Shown here piece by piece: positions 18,300-27,015 of a stretch of DNA of 64,000 bases. Under the pieces are notes generated by a model. That model searched no databases. It saw nothing but the letters and a program-made list of their open reading frames with translations, and was not told the origin of the DNA. Each line of letters starts with the position of its first letter. The first letter of the stretch is position 1. The stretch comes from Verrucomicrobiaceae bacterium (GTDB lineage: Bacteria > Verrucomicrobiota > Verrucomicrobiia > Verrucomicrobiales > Verrucomicrobiaceae): NCBI GenBank assembly GCA_016795485.1, contig JAEUHM010000019.1, positions 62,001 through 126,000 on the forward strand. Reading direction: 5' to 3'. The position numbers and the translations under genes are program-made.

Positions 18300-19597
18300 T
18301 GAATGCCAAAAAGCCCGTTTTTACATCCCGTCTCCTCACTGGAGTCGTTTTAGCCCTCGCTCTCTTTCCCGCTGTGGCGGTTTTGCCTGCTCAGGAGCCC
18401 GGGCAATACGTTGCTTATTCGTCTTCGCCCTATGGGCAGTGGCAAGCCCCGTCCAACTATCGGCAACAAAGAGAAGTTCACTACTACACGCCTGGGGAAT
18501 ATCTACCGGTGCCGGGTGCAGTGAATCAACCCCAGCAGAATGCTCCGGCACCTGCCCCCAAACCCACCCCGGCTCCTCCGCAGACTGTAGCCCCGACTGC
18601 CCCGCTGCTGCCCCCCTATGCCTACCCTCCAAATGTCAAAAAGCAGGCTGCTGAACAAGCAGCGGCAGCACCTAAACCTGTGGCACCAGTCCAAGGTGGC
18701 CCAAGACCCGCTGCCAATACCCCCGAGGAAATTGAAGCGCTAAAGCGCGAGAACTACCTGCTCAATCAGCAGCTCGTGGCCATGCAGAACCCGAAAGCGG
18801 CTCAACAAACCATCCCCGTGCCAGGCCGGGTGGCTTATGTGAAGCATGCCGTTCGCCATGGTGATAGCCTTTGGGGCTTGGCCTTGCGTTACAGGACAAC
18901 GGTTACAGCCATTCGGGAGTTCAATGCCCTCGGGCATAAGGACAAACTCATTGAAGGTCGCGTGATCGGTATCCCTGTTCGAGACCCAGGCGCTGAGAAA
19001 GCGAACGCCGCCTTCTATCAGCCTCCTGCTCCACCCCCTCCGCTTCAAGAAGCTCCAAAGACAACCCAACCGACCGCTGTGGCCTGGGGGAAACACATTG
19101 TGAAGCCCAATGAAACGCTGAGCTTGATTGCTCAGCACTACAACGTCAGCACCCGCTCAATGCAGGTCGCCAATGGATTGAAGAGTCCCAACCGCATTTA
19201 CGTTGGTCAGGAGTTGGTCGTTCCAGGCCGTAGCGCCACGGAGGTAGCCGAGGCCGCCAAGAAGCCCGTGCCAGTAGCACCAGCCCCGGTCCATCCTGGC
19301 ACGGCACCAAAAGAGCCCAAGGCCAAAACTTCATCCCAAGTGCAGGGAACTTCTGCTGCATATGTCCCACCAGCTCCCCCAGTGAACAGAACGCCTGCGT
19401 CCAGTAGCTCATCCCATTTGGCAAATCGCGGAATCACTTCCTATCGAATCAGAAAGTCCGACACAATCGAATCCATCTCAAAGTCCTACAATCTGTCTCC
19501 AACAGAAATTGCGGCCTTCAATCGTTTGCCAAACAACAAGCTTCCGCCAGTCGGGGAAGAAATCCTTCTCCCAACTCCAGTGATCGCTTCTCTCTGA
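18299..19597 (+). CDS. Exported protein with three LysM domains
   Basis: Protein of 432 residues with an N-terminal signal or anchor segment (about residues 9-31). A long Pro/Ala-rich, low-complexity region (about 70-140) is followed by a short helical stretch (NTPEEIEALKRENYLLNQQLVAMQ) that may be a coiled coil. Three LysM domains lie at about 180-228 (HAVRHGDSLWGLALRY), 262-305 (HIVKPNETLSLIAQHY) and 383-430 (YRIRKSDTIESISKSY). LysM domains bind peptidoglycan GlcNAc chains, so the protein probably sits in the periplasm attached to the wall. No catalytic domain (NlpC/P60 or M23 peptidase) is present, so it may be a structural or division-related wall-binding protein. It is convergent with nuoN, with a 12-bp gap. 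Confidence 0.85.
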   Translation: MNAKKPVFTSRLLTGVVLALALFPAVAVLPAQEPGQYVAYSSSPYGQWQAPSNYRQQREVHYYTPGEYLPVPGAVNQPQQNAPAPAPKPTPAPPQTVAPTAPLLPPYAYPPNVKKQAAEQAAAAPKPVAPVQGGPRPAANTPEEIEALKRENYLLNQQLVAMQNPKAAQQTIPVPGRVAYVKHAVRHGDSLWGLALRYRTTVTAIREFNALGHKDKLIEGRVIGIPVRDPGAEKANAAFYQPPAPPPPLQEAPKTTQPTAVAWGKHIVKPNETLSLIAQHYNVSTRSMQVANGLKSPNRIYVGQELVVPGRSATEVAEAAKKPVPVAPAPVHPGTAPKEPKAKTSSQVQGTSAAYVPPAPPVNRTPASSSSSHLANRGITSYRIRKSDTIESISKSYNLSPTEIAAFNRLPNNKLPPVGEEILLPTPVIASL

Positions 19598-19609
19598 GAC
19601 GCTCCTTGT

Positions 19610-21088
19610 CTATTTGCCAGCCGAGGTCAGAACAATGTTCTGCTTGAGAGCAGATTGGAGAGCCTTCGGATAAACTCCTAGCGTCACAATTGCCAATACT
19701 AACACGGCAGCGGTTGCTTTAGCAGGAAGGGACCAACGCAAAGCGGTGTCTTCGGGCTTGCCTGCACTATAAGCGGCCAGAATCGGACGGAAGTAGTAAT
19801 AAAATCCAGCTGCCGCTCCCACAACTGCTAGGCCGACAGCGCCATACCAGCCTTTGTCCACGGCGGCGAGAAAGACGAGCATTTTGCCAATGAATCCGGC
19901 AGTCAATGGAAGGCCGGCGAGTGAAGCAAAAGCGACTGCTAGCGCAAAAGCCATACCTGGGGAGCGCTTGGAGAGGCCCTGAAGTTGAGAAAGCTCCTCA
20001 GCCACGCCTTGAGAACGAAGAACGGCGAGAAGAAGGAAACCGAGCATCGTCATGGGCAGATAGGTGGCCAAATAAAAGGCTACGACGCCTTCTGAACTGA
20101 TGCCGAAGCGAGCGGAGTCACCAGCGGCCAGAGCGAGAAGGATGAATCCTGCGTGAGAAATCGAAGAGTAGCCAAGCAGACGCTTGATTTGTGTCTGAGT
20201 GATCGCGGCCAAACTGCCAAACAAAATGGTGATCACTCCACTCCACAACAGTGTGGTCTGAACCTCGCCGCTGATTTGGCTACCGGTGGCTGTGAGTGCT
20301 TGTACAGCCCGGGTCAGTACAATGAAGGCACCGGCCTTCGATCCCACCGAGAGAAATGCTGTGACAGGGGTCGGGGCACCTTGATAGACGTCTGGCACCC
20401 AAACATGGAATGGTGCCGCTGCTACCTTGAAGCCAAGACCTGCCAAAAGAAGAGCTGCTCCCACGATGAGTGCGGATTTGCTTGTGGAGGCAGCACCCAC
20501 AGCCTTGGCGATCCCTGCAAAGGTCATGCTGCCCGTGGCGCCGTAGATCCAGGCGATTCCGTAGACCAAGATTCCCGTGCTTAGTGCGCCTAAAATGAGA
20601 TACTTCACACCCGCCTCAAGCGATACTGCGCTCCGACGAGCAAAGGCTACGAGCACATAAAATGTTACCGTGACTAACTCTAGCGGGACAAAAACGCTGA
20701 TGAGGTCCTGGGCGGACGCCATCCACATCAGACCCACACAAACGATCAGAGGGAGTATGTAAAACTCGGCTATCCGTGTGGACGGGCCTTCCGTGCCCGT
20801 AAAGTGGGCTATGACTGGATCTGCCTCGCGAGCGATGATCAGGGCTGCAAGTGTAGCCACCAAGGCAAATACCTTGTAGAACATCGCAATCGAGTCGATG
20901 CGATAGTAGCTGGCCAGATAAGCCGGGGTATCTCCTTTGGCGAAGAACATGGCCAGTAAAGCCAAGCCAACCAGACCGATGGACAGTTTTGGGATGATGT
21001 CTCGCTTCAGAGTCGGGACGAAGGCATCCAACCCGAGTAGCGCAACTGCGGCTACGGCCAGGGCGATCTCAATGTTGTGAGCAGACAT
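19610..21088 (-). CDS. nuoN: NADH-quinone oxidoreductase subunit N
   Basis: Antiporter-like membrane subunit of complex I, 492 residues and about 14 hydrophobic segments. It belongs to the proton-translocating arm. Family blocks include KYLILGALSTGILVYGIAWIYG, AAAPFHVWVPDVYQGAPTPVTAFLSVGSKAGAF and KRLLGYSSISHAGFILL, which carry the conserved Lys residues of the proton channel. It is the last gene of the nuoIJKLMN run, 6 bp after nuoM, and convergent with the LysM gene. Confidence 0.96.
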   Translation of the reverse strand: MSAHNIEIALAVAAVALLGLDAFVPTLKRDIIPKLSIGLVGLALLAMFFAKGDTPAYLASYYRIDSIAMFYKVFALVATLAALIIAREADPVIAHFTGTEGPSTRIAEFYILPLIVCVGLMWMASAQDLISVFVPLELVTVTFYVLVAFARRSAVSLEAGVKYLILGALSTGILVYGIAWIYGATGSMTFAGIAKAVGAASTSKSALIVGAALLLAGLGFKVAAAPFHVWVPDVYQGAPTPVTAFLSVGSKAGAFIVLTRAVQALTATGSQISGEVQTTLLWSGVITILFGSLAAITQTQIKRLLGYSSISHAGFILLALAAGDSARFGISSEGVVAFYLATYLPMTMLGFLLLAVLRSQGVAEELSQLQGLSKRSPGMAFALAVAFASLAGLPLTAGFIGKMLVFLAAVDKGWYGAVGLAVVGAAAGFYYYFRPILAAYSAGKPEDTALRWSLPAKATAAVLVLAIVTLGVYPKALQSALKQNIVLTSAGK

Positions 21089-21094
21089 AAGGGA

Positions 21095-22567
21095 TTAGTT
21101 GGCTGCGGTGACAAACATCCCATGGATCAGACCGGTCAGGAACCCTGGGTAACATCCTGCCACCAACAAGACGACGGCTAACAGGACAAAAGGCAGTCTC
21201 TGACTGGAAACCAGATCGCTCATGAAGAGCCCAGACGACGGCTTGCCAAAAAAGAGCTTCCGGTAGGCACGCAGCATATAAACGGCCGACATCACGACTC
21301 CCCAGAGCCCAAAGATGGTCGCCCAGTGGATGTTTTTGAGGCCAGAAGTGAGGGAACCTACTGAAGGATCGAACGTTCCAACGAAGACCATCACTTCACC
21401 GGCAAAGTTGGCGAGCCCGGGAAGGCCAATTGAGGCAAAAGCACCGAAGGCGAACATCAACGAAAGGAACGGGGCATTCGCGGCCAAGCCACCCAGCTTG
21501 TCGAACTGGAGAGTGCCCAACTGATTCCGCAACTTGCCGCAGATGGCGAACAGCAGAGCAATCGAAATGCCATGCGCAAACATCAGCAGCACGACACCGT
21601 TGAGGGCGATCTGACTTCCCGCAGCAAGGCCGAGGAACAAATAACCCATGTGCATCACGGAGGAGTTCCCTAGAAGCGTGTCCAGTCGATCTTGATGAAT
21701 CGTGACAAGGCCGATGACGATGATGTTGCCCACCAGCATGAGCAGCAAAGCATTCTGGACCCACTCAAGCTTGGCACCCAACGGCAGCAGCGGCAGCGCG
21801 ACTTTGATCAAGCCGTAGAGACCAAACTTCTTCAATACACCAGCGTGCAGCATGGCCACTGGTGTCGGAGCAGAAGCATAAGCCGGAGCTGCCCAACTGT
21901 GCATGGGGAACAAGCTCACTAATGTGCCGAAACCGATCAGTAGGATGAAGAAAATCCAGCCCTGGGTGGCTGCGGGAAGCTTCACGTTTGCTGCGGCTTG
22001 CGTAAGATAACCGAGGTCAAAAGTAGCGCCCTGACCGATGTAGATGACCAGAGCTGCAAGACCAGCGAGCAAGATCAAACTTCCGACTCCAAGATAAACA
22101 GTGATCTTCCACGCGATGCCACGACGAGTGGTAGCGTCTCCGTGGCCATGAATGGCGATCATCAGGAGCGTGGGGATCAGCGCCAGCTCGTGGAAGCCAT
22201 ACATGAAGAACAAATCGGTGCTGAGGAATGCTCCGAGCGCTCCGCCACTGATGAGAAGCGATGCAGTGTAGTAGATCGCAGGCTTGTCGATGATCTGCCA
22301 AATAGCGGCCAACGTCACCAGCACGGTGAGCAGAAGCATGATGGCGCTCAAGCCATCAAGTCCGACAGAAAATGCAATCTTCGGAGTATCCAACACCACT
22401 CGGGAAGAGGCCAGAGTCTTGCCTTGCTGAAGCAACGCCAGAGCCGCGCCACCGAGCAGTAAGTTGATCAGTGCCACAGATCGCCCAACAAGCCGGGCAG
22501 GAGCGCCGAAGCCAATCAGTGCGGCTCCGAGCAATGGCAGGAGAATGATGATTTCCAGGAGGCTCAT
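21095..22567 (-). CDS. nuoM: NADH-quinone oxidoreductase subunit M
   Basis: Antiporter-like proton-pumping subunit of complex I, 490 residues with about 14 membrane segments. Diagnostic blocks are VGLDGLSAIMLLLTVLVT, FFMYGFHELALIPTLLMI, FPMHSWAAPAYASAPTPVAMLHAGVLKKFGLYG and LLGNSSVMHMGYLFLGL. Its start overlaps the nuoL stop by 4 bp, a sign of translational coupling. It has the usual length for the family, and nothing appears truncated. Confidence 0.96.
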   Translation of the reverse strand: MSLLEIIILLPLLGAALIGFGAPARLVGRSVALINLLLGGAALALLQQGKTLASSRVVLDTPKIAFSVGLDGLSAIMLLLTVLVTLAAIWQIIDKPAIYYTASLLISGGALGAFLSTDLFFMYGFHELALIPTLLMIAIHGHGDATTRRGIAWKITVYLGVGSLILLAGLAALVIYIGQGATFDLGYLTQAAANVKLPAATQGWIFFILLIGFGTLVSLFPMHSWAAPAYASAPTPVAMLHAGVLKKFGLYGLIKVALPLLPLGAKLEWVQNALLLMLVGNIIVIGLVTIHQDRLDTLLGNSSVMHMGYLFLGLAAGSQIALNGVVLLMFAHGISIALLFAICGKLRNQLGTLQFDKLGGLAANAPFLSLMFAFGAFASIGLPGLANFAGEVMVFVGTFDPSVGSLTSGLKNIHWATIFGLWGVVMSAVYMLRAYRKLFFGKPSSGLFMSDLVSSQRLPFVLLAVVLLVAGCYPGFLTGLIHGMFVTAAN

Positions 22568-24510
22568 CGTGTCATCAAATAAATCGCCAGAATCAGGCCG
22601 GCACCAAAAACAAACCCATAGCCCTGGAGTTGGCCGGACTGCAGACTGCGTGCGGTGCGGCCCACCCTGCAGGCCACAGCGGTAGGGAGCCTCGCCGCGA
22701 GGCCGTCAGCAAAAATGGTATCCATCGCGGTGACAATCCAAGCTAGGCGGTCCTGGAAGATCTTCACGATCATGGCGTAGATTTGGTCTATGTAGAAGCG
22801 GTTGGCAAAGAGAGGGATATTGAGAGGGTCCTTGTCCTTGCCCCAGTAAAGCTTCAGTCCAGCCAGCGCACCAAGGACGAACACTCCGATGGAAAGACCC
22901 ATGACTAGGCCTGCACCATCTCCATGGGGACCGTGTGGCTTGAGCGCTTTGAGTTTCTCAGCCACGGGGCCGTAACCTGAAAGGATGCTGAAGGCCGCCA
23001 AGAGCATAAGTGGCACCAGCATCACCATAGGTGCCTCGTGAGCGTGATTTGCACCCTCACCGCGTGCCTTCCCGAAGAACGTCACCACCACGCAGCGCGT
23101 CATGTAGAATGAGGTGAGGAACGCCGTGATGACTCCAATCGTCAGTAGGCCCCAGCACTCGTGCTTTGCTGCCAAAAGAATCTCTTCCTTGGAGAAGAAA
23201 CCGCTCATGAAAGGCATGCCCATCAAAGCAAGCGTGCCGATGGCAAATGTAACGAACGTCATGGGCGTTTTGTCCTTCAGACCGCCCATTTTCCAAATGT
23301 CCTGCTCGTGATGGCAGGCGTAGATCACAGCACCCGCGCCGAGGAAGAGAAGGGCCTTGAAGAACGCGTGCGTGTAGAGGTGAAACATGCCCGCCTCACC
23401 CGCATGAAGTCCAACAGACATCACCATGTAACCAAGTTGGGAAAGAGTGGAGTAAGCCAGGATGCGCTTGATGTCATTTTGCTGAACGGCCATCAGTGCG
23501 GCAAGTAAGGCAGTGATTCCACCAGTCCAGGCAATGACGTCCATAGCCAGAGGAGACGCCGCGATCACTACTTGAGCCCTTACGAGCATGTAAACGCCAG
23601 CCGCCACCATCGTTGCTGCGTGAATGAGCGCTGACACCGGAGTGGGGCCTTCCATGGCATCAGGTAGCCAAACATGCAGTGGCACCTGGGCGCTTTTGCC
23701 GACTGCACCCATGAAGATGCCGAGCGCGGCGAGAGTGAGCAACCAACCCGGAATGCTTGAACTCGATGACTTGGGGTAAGTGGTAGCCAGCGTGCTGAAG
23801 CGGATGTCGCCCGTGTAGTCAGCACCTTCTGTCGTCACGGCCGTGGGGGAGTTTGCCATTTTGGTGGCAAGCAATTGTTCCGGTGCCGCAAGCGCGTGCG
23901 TTGTAGTTGGCTTGTCCGAGATCGTTCCGACAAAACTAAGTGCCCAGACACACAGAATGCCGATCATGAATCCGAAATCGCCAATGCGGTTGGTCATGAA
24001 AGCCTTGTTTGCGGCGTCTGCGGCCTCCGGTTTCTTGAACCAGTGGCCGATGAGCAGATAGGAACTCAAGCCCACAAGCTCCCAGAACACGAACATCATG
24101 ACAAAGTGACTGCTGAGCACGATGCCAGTCATGGAGAACATGAACAGCGATAGCGCCCCGAAGAACCGAGGCCGCGCATCATCCTCCTTCATGTATGCGG
24201 TCGAATAAAGATGAACCAGAAAGCCAATGAAGGTCACAATGAACATCATGCCGATGGCTTGCTTGTCCAAAATGTAACCAAAGTCGGCCTTGAGCCCCGG
24301 AAGGTTCAAGAAGGGGAGTAGCATGCCTTCCATGCTGTCACCCGATGGCGGAGAGAGAAGCAACCTCACACTGCAAATGAGGCAGATGATTGCGGAACCG
24401 AGCGAGACGTAAACGGAAGCCTCACGAAGCAGTTTGTGCAGAAGCAAAATGGTCAGCGCTGAGAACAGCGGCAGGAGAAGAAGGACTTTGGCAGTGAGTT
24501 CGTAGTTCAT
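22564..24510 (-). CDS. nuoL: NADH-quinone oxidoreductase subunit L
   Basis: Largest antiporter-like subunit of complex I, 648 residues, including the extended C-terminal part that carries the long lateral helix. Diagnostic blocks are FWELVGLSSYLLIGHWFKKPEAADAANKAFMTNRIGDFG, KSAQVPLHVWLPDAMEGPTPVSALIHAATMVAAGVYM, and KRILAYSTLSQLGYMVMSVG. A poorly conserved insert at about residues 185-250, between membrane segments, lengthens an outer loop. It sits between nuoK (15-bp gap) and nuoM (4-bp overlap). Confidence 0.96.
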   Translation of the reverse strand: MNYELTAKVLLLLPLFSALTILLLHKLLREASVYVSLGSAIICLICSVRLLLSPPSGDSMEGMLLPFLNLPGLKADFGYILDKQAIGMMFIVTFIGFLVHLYSTAYMKEDDARPRFFGALSLFMFSMTGIVLSSHFVMMFVFWELVGLSSYLLIGHWFKKPEAADAANKAFMTNRIGDFGFMIGILCVWALSFVGTISDKPTTTHALAAPEQLLATKMANSPTAVTTEGADYTGDIRFSTLATTYPKSSSSSIPGWLLTLAALGIFMGAVGKSAQVPLHVWLPDAMEGPTPVSALIHAATMVAAGVYMLVRAQVVIAASPLAMDVIAWTGGITALLAALMAVQQNDIKRILAYSTLSQLGYMVMSVGLHAGEAGMFHLYTHAFFKALLFLGAGAVIYACHHEQDIWKMGGLKDKTPMTFVTFAIGTLALMGMPFMSGFFSKEEILLAAKHECWGLLTIGVITAFLTSFYMTRCVVVTFFGKARGEGANHAHEAPMVMLVPLMLLAAFSILSGYGPVAEKLKALKPHGPHGDGAGLVMGLSIGVFVLGALAGLKLYWGKDKDPLNIPLFANRFYIDQIYAMIVKIFQDRLAWIVTAMDTIFADGLAARLPTAVACRVGRTARSLQSGQLQGYGFVFGAGLILAIYLMTR

Positions 24511-24525
24511 GCGTGCTTCCTGGCC

Positions 24526-24843
24526 TCAACCTTGCAACTTGGTGACAGTGGTTACGTCCACGCTCTGGCGGGCGCGATACAGGGCCACGATGATGGCCAG
24601 CCCAACCGCCACTTCTGCGGCTGCCACAGTTATCGTGAAGAAAACGAGCGCCTGAGCGTGATAATCGGGCAGGCCGTCATGCAGGTGAAAACGAGAAAAA
24701 GCAACCAAGGTGAGGTTTGCCGCGCTCAACATCATCTCCAAGCACATATAAATGGTGAGGATGTTCCGGCGGGCCACGACTCCGGCCAGTCCGATGGCGA
24801 AAAGCATCGCTGCTACTACGAGGTAATGATTGAGCGTGATCAT
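24526..24843 (-). CDS. nuoK: NADH-quinone oxidoreductase subunit K
   Basis: Small membrane subunit of complex I, 105 residues with three hydrophobic helices, as expected. It shows the NuoK/MrpC-like pattern (YLVVAAMLFAIGLAGVVARRNILTIYMCLEMMLSAANLTLVAFSR), including the conserved membrane Glu residues in CLEMM and in AAAEVAVGLAI. It starts 4 bp after the nuoJ stop. It probably sits at the interface between NuoH/NuoJ and NuoN in the membrane arm. Confidence 0.96.
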   Translation of the reverse strand: MITLNHYLVVAAMLFAIGLAGVVARRNILTIYMCLEMMLSAANLTLVAFSRFHLHDGLPDYHAQALVFFTITVAAAEVAVGLAIIVALYRARQSVDVTTVTKLQG

Positions 24844-24847
24844 CCGG

Positions 24848-25456
24848 CTAGGCTCCTTTGCTTTCCTCCTTGGCAGTGTCCCGGCGGCTCAGGACCACCA
24901 CTCCCACCGTTCCTACCAACAAGAGCAATCCCATCATTTGTAAGTGAAGGGGATACTGATCAAAAAGCGTCTGGCCCATAAGGGCTGTGTCAGGAAGTTT
25001 GCCCGCATCGAGATCTTTTCGGATCATTTGCATGGAGTGCAGCGGGTGATTTTTGTCCTTGGCCGCAGTGGATGCAGCAGAGATGTCTAGAGGCTTGTCA
25101 TCGAGCTTCGTCTTGGCCAGCGGGAAACTGCCAGCCATGGAAGTGAGCTGAAGCGTTAAAACCGCCGCGAGGATCATTCCACCCACCACTGCGGTGAGGC
25201 GTTGGCCTTTTTTTTCCTCTTCCTTGATGTCCAGCAGCATGATGATGAACAGGAAAAGCACCATCACTGCACCTGCGTAAACCAGCACCTGAATGGTTCC
25301 GATTAAATAGGCATCCAGGGTGACAAAAAGCGCTGCGAGCCCGGAGAAGCACATCACCAAAGAGAGCGCGCTTGCCACTGGGTTGCGTGCCAGCACCACC
25401 AATAGGCCAAAACCGAGGGTGATGAACGCGAGGAGGTAAAAGAGCGGCGCGGGCAC
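24848..25456 (-). CDS. nuoJ: NADH-quinone oxidoreductase subunit J
   Basis: Membrane subunit of complex I, 202 residues with five hydrophobic helices. The block YAGAVMVLFLFIIMLLD is the NuoJ signature. An extramembrane insert of about 50 residues (roughly 105-160, containing KTKLDDKPLDISAAS and KDKNHPLHSM) precedes the last helix, which ends VVVLSRRD. It follows nuoI after a 42-bp gap and is immediately followed by nuoK. Confidence 0.94.
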   Translation of the reverse strand: MPAPLFYLLAFITLGFGLLVVLARNPVASALSLVMCFSGLAALFVTLDAYLIGTIQVLVYAGAVMVLFLFIIMLLDIKEEEKKGQRLTAVVGGMILAAVLTLQLTSMAGSFPLAKTKLDDKPLDISAASTAAKDKNHPLHSMQMIRKDLDAGKLPDTALMGQTLFDQYPLHLQMMGLLLLVGTVGVVVLSRRDTAKEESKGA

Positions 25457-25498
25457 GGTTGGTTTAAGATTTATGATTCTTCCGTCTACAATCCAAAC

Positions 25499-26032
25499 TC
25501 ACTTCAGTTCGTTCCACTTGTTGACGAGTCCAACTCTCACCCCACCGAGTTCATAGAGTTTCTCTTTGTTGTGGACCATCTCGGCACGGCTTTCACCTGT
25601 GATGGCGTAATCTTTTCTCAGGAAAATGGCCTGCTCTGGGCAAACCTCCTCGCACATGCCGCAGTAGATGCAGCGGATCATGTCGATGTCGAACTCCTTG
25701 GGCCGCTTCTCCACTTTGGCCCAGGGATCACTGGATGGGATTTCCCCAGGGATAATCTTGATGGCCTTCGGAGGGCAGATGAACTCGCACAACTGACAGC
25801 TTACGCAGCGCTCACGGCCGTGCTCGTCGGTAACGAGCGTAGGTGCTCCACGATACCAGTCAGGCAGATGTGCATCCCACTTTTCCTCGGGATACTGCAT
25901 CACTACCTTCGTCTTGCCTTTGAGCATTCGAACGGCGTGCCCGAGGGTGATCTTCAATCCCTTCCACAGCGTGGAAAGGAAAAGCTTCTCGTGCCAGGCG
26001 AGCTTGGGACGTTGGACAACAATTGTGGCCAT
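25499..26032 (-). CDS. nuoI: NADH-quinone oxidoreductase subunit I (two [4Fe-4S] clusters)
   Basis: Ferredoxin-like peripheral subunit of complex I, 177 residues. It carries two cluster-binding motifs, CVSCQLCEFICP and CIYCGMCEEVCP, which hold clusters N6a and N6b on the path to quinone. An amphipathic N-terminal part (LFLSTLWKGLKITLGHAVRML) anchors it to the membrane. The ATG at 26032 is preferred: an upstream in-frame start at 26161 would add 43 residues unlike the family and would run the coding region through the Rex-type operator at 26086-26103. It is the first gene of nuoIJKLMN in this window; nuoH, which usually precedes nuoI, is not adjacent. Confidence 0.95.
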   Translation of the reverse strand: MATIVVQRPKLAWHEKLFLSTLWKGLKITLGHAVRMLKGKTKVVMQYPEEKWDAHLPDWYRGAPTLVTDEHGRERCVSCQLCEFICPPKAIKIIPGEIPSSDPWAKVEKRPKEFDIDMIRCIYCGMCEEVCPEQAIFLRKDYAITGESRAEMVHNKEKLYELGGVRVGLVNKWNELK

Positions 26033-26050
26033 GCGGAGGTGTAACGTTTG

Positions 26051-26078
26051 ACTATGGCGGCCCGAAACTTGCGGGCAA
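26051..26078 (-). promoter_or_regulatory. Candidate nuoI promoter
   Basis: Reading on the minus strand, TTGCCC (26078-26073) and CATAGT (26056-26051) are 16 bp apart. The -35-like hexamer starts 8 bases after the Rex-type palindrome. The same hexamer type occurs at exactly the same offset from the palindrome in front of nuoD, which is the main reason to report it. No Shine-Dalgarno sequence is visible before the nuoI start. Confidence 0.4.
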
Positions 26079-26085
26079 CCGTTAC

Positions 26086-26103
26086 TTGTGAAAAATTTCA
26101 CAA
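26086..26103. promoter_or_regulatory. Rex-type operator upstream of nuoI
   Basis: An 18-bp sequence TTGTGAAAAATTTCACAA has perfect TTGTGAA/TTCACAA arms around a 4-base centre. It matches the known Rex consensus TTGTGAA-N4-TTCACAA exactly. Rex is a repressor released by a high NADH/NAD+ ratio, and in other bacteria it controls nuo operons. The site ends 53 bp before the nuoI start codon and lies about 105 bp from the divergent lipoprotein gene at 26209. An identical copy precedes nuoD. No rex gene is in the window. Confidence 0.82.
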
Positions 26104-26208
26104 GGGGGTCTAACCGCCTGTTTGGAGCCACCTCGGGCGCTATTCTTGGAATGGCAGGCATATTGCTCGTAGCGTGCCAAAATCATCCCGTTTTCACGTT
26201 CCATCCCT

Positions 26209-26631
26209 ATGAAACTCCTCAGATTCGCCTTTTGCGCCCTTTGGCTGGGTGTTTTCAGCGGCTGTTCTTCGCCACTGGAGTCCCGGATCAGCCGCCAGCC
26301 AGAGGTGTTTGCTCGTCTGGACGCATCGACTCAGGCAAAAGTTCGCCAGGGGCACGTTGAAGAGGGTTTCAGCCAAGACGCTGTGCTGATAGCTTGGGGA
26401 AGGCCCTCCGAGGTGGCGATTGTCTCTCAAAGCGGTGCCCAGATGGAGCGCTGGCACTACAGTCGGACGAAAACGGTTGCTCATCCCGAGCGCATGGTGA
26501 CCCGCATGTCAGCCGGGGGCAGACGTGGCCTAGCCCAGGCGACTATGTTTGATCGCGTGAATGTTCCAGGCCCGGTTTTGGTGATGAAAAACGGCAAAGT
26601 GGCCACCATCCAGCCTGCCGAAAGCCCGTAA
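26209..26631 (+). CDS. Small lipoprotein, SmpA/OmlA-like
   Basis: Predicted lipoprotein of 140 residues. The signal sequence ends at a lipobox FSGC with Cys19, so an outer- or inner-membrane lipid anchor is likely. The next part (RQGHVEEGFSQDAVLIAWGRPSEV) resembles the BamE/SmpA/OmlA motif, in which a short helix is followed by a WGxP turn, and the WHYSRTKTV strand continues that fold. It is divergent from nuoI, with the Rex-type site in between, and is followed by a strong hairpin. The assignment to a BamE-like fold is motif-based; the partner is unknown. Confidence 0.75.
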   Translation: MKLLRFAFCALWLGVFSGCSSPLESRISRQPEVFARLDASTQAKVRQGHVEEGFSQDAVLIAWGRPSEVAIVSQSGAQMERWHYSRTKTVAHPERMVTRMSAGGRRGLAQATMFDRVNVPGPVLVMKNGKVATIQPAESP

Positions 26632-26636
26632 ATGCA

Positions 26637-26670
26637 AAGAGACCACGATGGTTTCCCACCGTGGTCTCTT
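26637..26670 (+). terminator. Hairpin terminator after the 26209 lipoprotein gene
   Basis: A perfect 11-bp inverted repeat (26637-26647 and 26660-26670) with a 12-base loop begins 5 bp after the stop codon. There is no long T run after it, so termination strength on the plus strand is uncertain; it could also protect transcript ends. Confidence 0.65.
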
Positions 26671-26761
26671 GAAGGGTTGGTCGACGTTCCTGGTGATGGC
26701 TGAGAGCTTCAGTGAAACCCTCGACTCACGCCAATATCCAGGTTGTCATAGGAAAATCTGC

Positions 26762-26878
26762 TTACTTTCCCGAGCGAACGCCCATATCGACCATAGGAGG
26801 AGGCATGGGTTGTGGCTGGGAAGAACGGCAGGAGACTCCGACGAGGGCAAGCGCAAGGGCGAGAACAGCGTATTTCAT
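26762..26878 (-). CDS. Small lipoprotein, 38 residues
   Basis: A 38-codon frame starting with ATG at 26878 encodes a textbook lipoprotein signal: MKYA, then a run of Ala/Leu/Val, then the lipobox GVSC with Cys17. The mature peptide is only about 22 residues, rich in Pro, Gln and Met (QPQPMPPPMVDMGVRSGK). The compact signal-plus-Cys structure in an otherwise empty 380-bp gap argues that it is real. No Shine-Dalgarno sequence is visible. It resembles the small entericidin-like or Pro-rich lipoproteins found in many Gram-negative bacteria, but no homolog is named here and its function is unknown. Confidence 0.6.
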   Translation of the reverse strand: MKYAVLALALALVGVSCRSSQPQPMPPPMVDMGVRSGK

Positions 26879-27015
26879 GTTGGATTGTATTCGGTTTGGG
26901 GTGTTGGTGATGACCAGCGGAGAGAAAGCAGTAATCCTGCCAATTCAACGCGGCTTGTCTGATCTTAACAACAAACATAGCTTTTGCAAATAATCAATTT
27001 TAGCTAATCAAATCT

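Noticed and set aside
26033-26161. A longer in-frame start for nuoI
   Set aside because: The added 43 residues do not fit the NuoI family and the extension would cross the Rex-type operator and candidate promoter.
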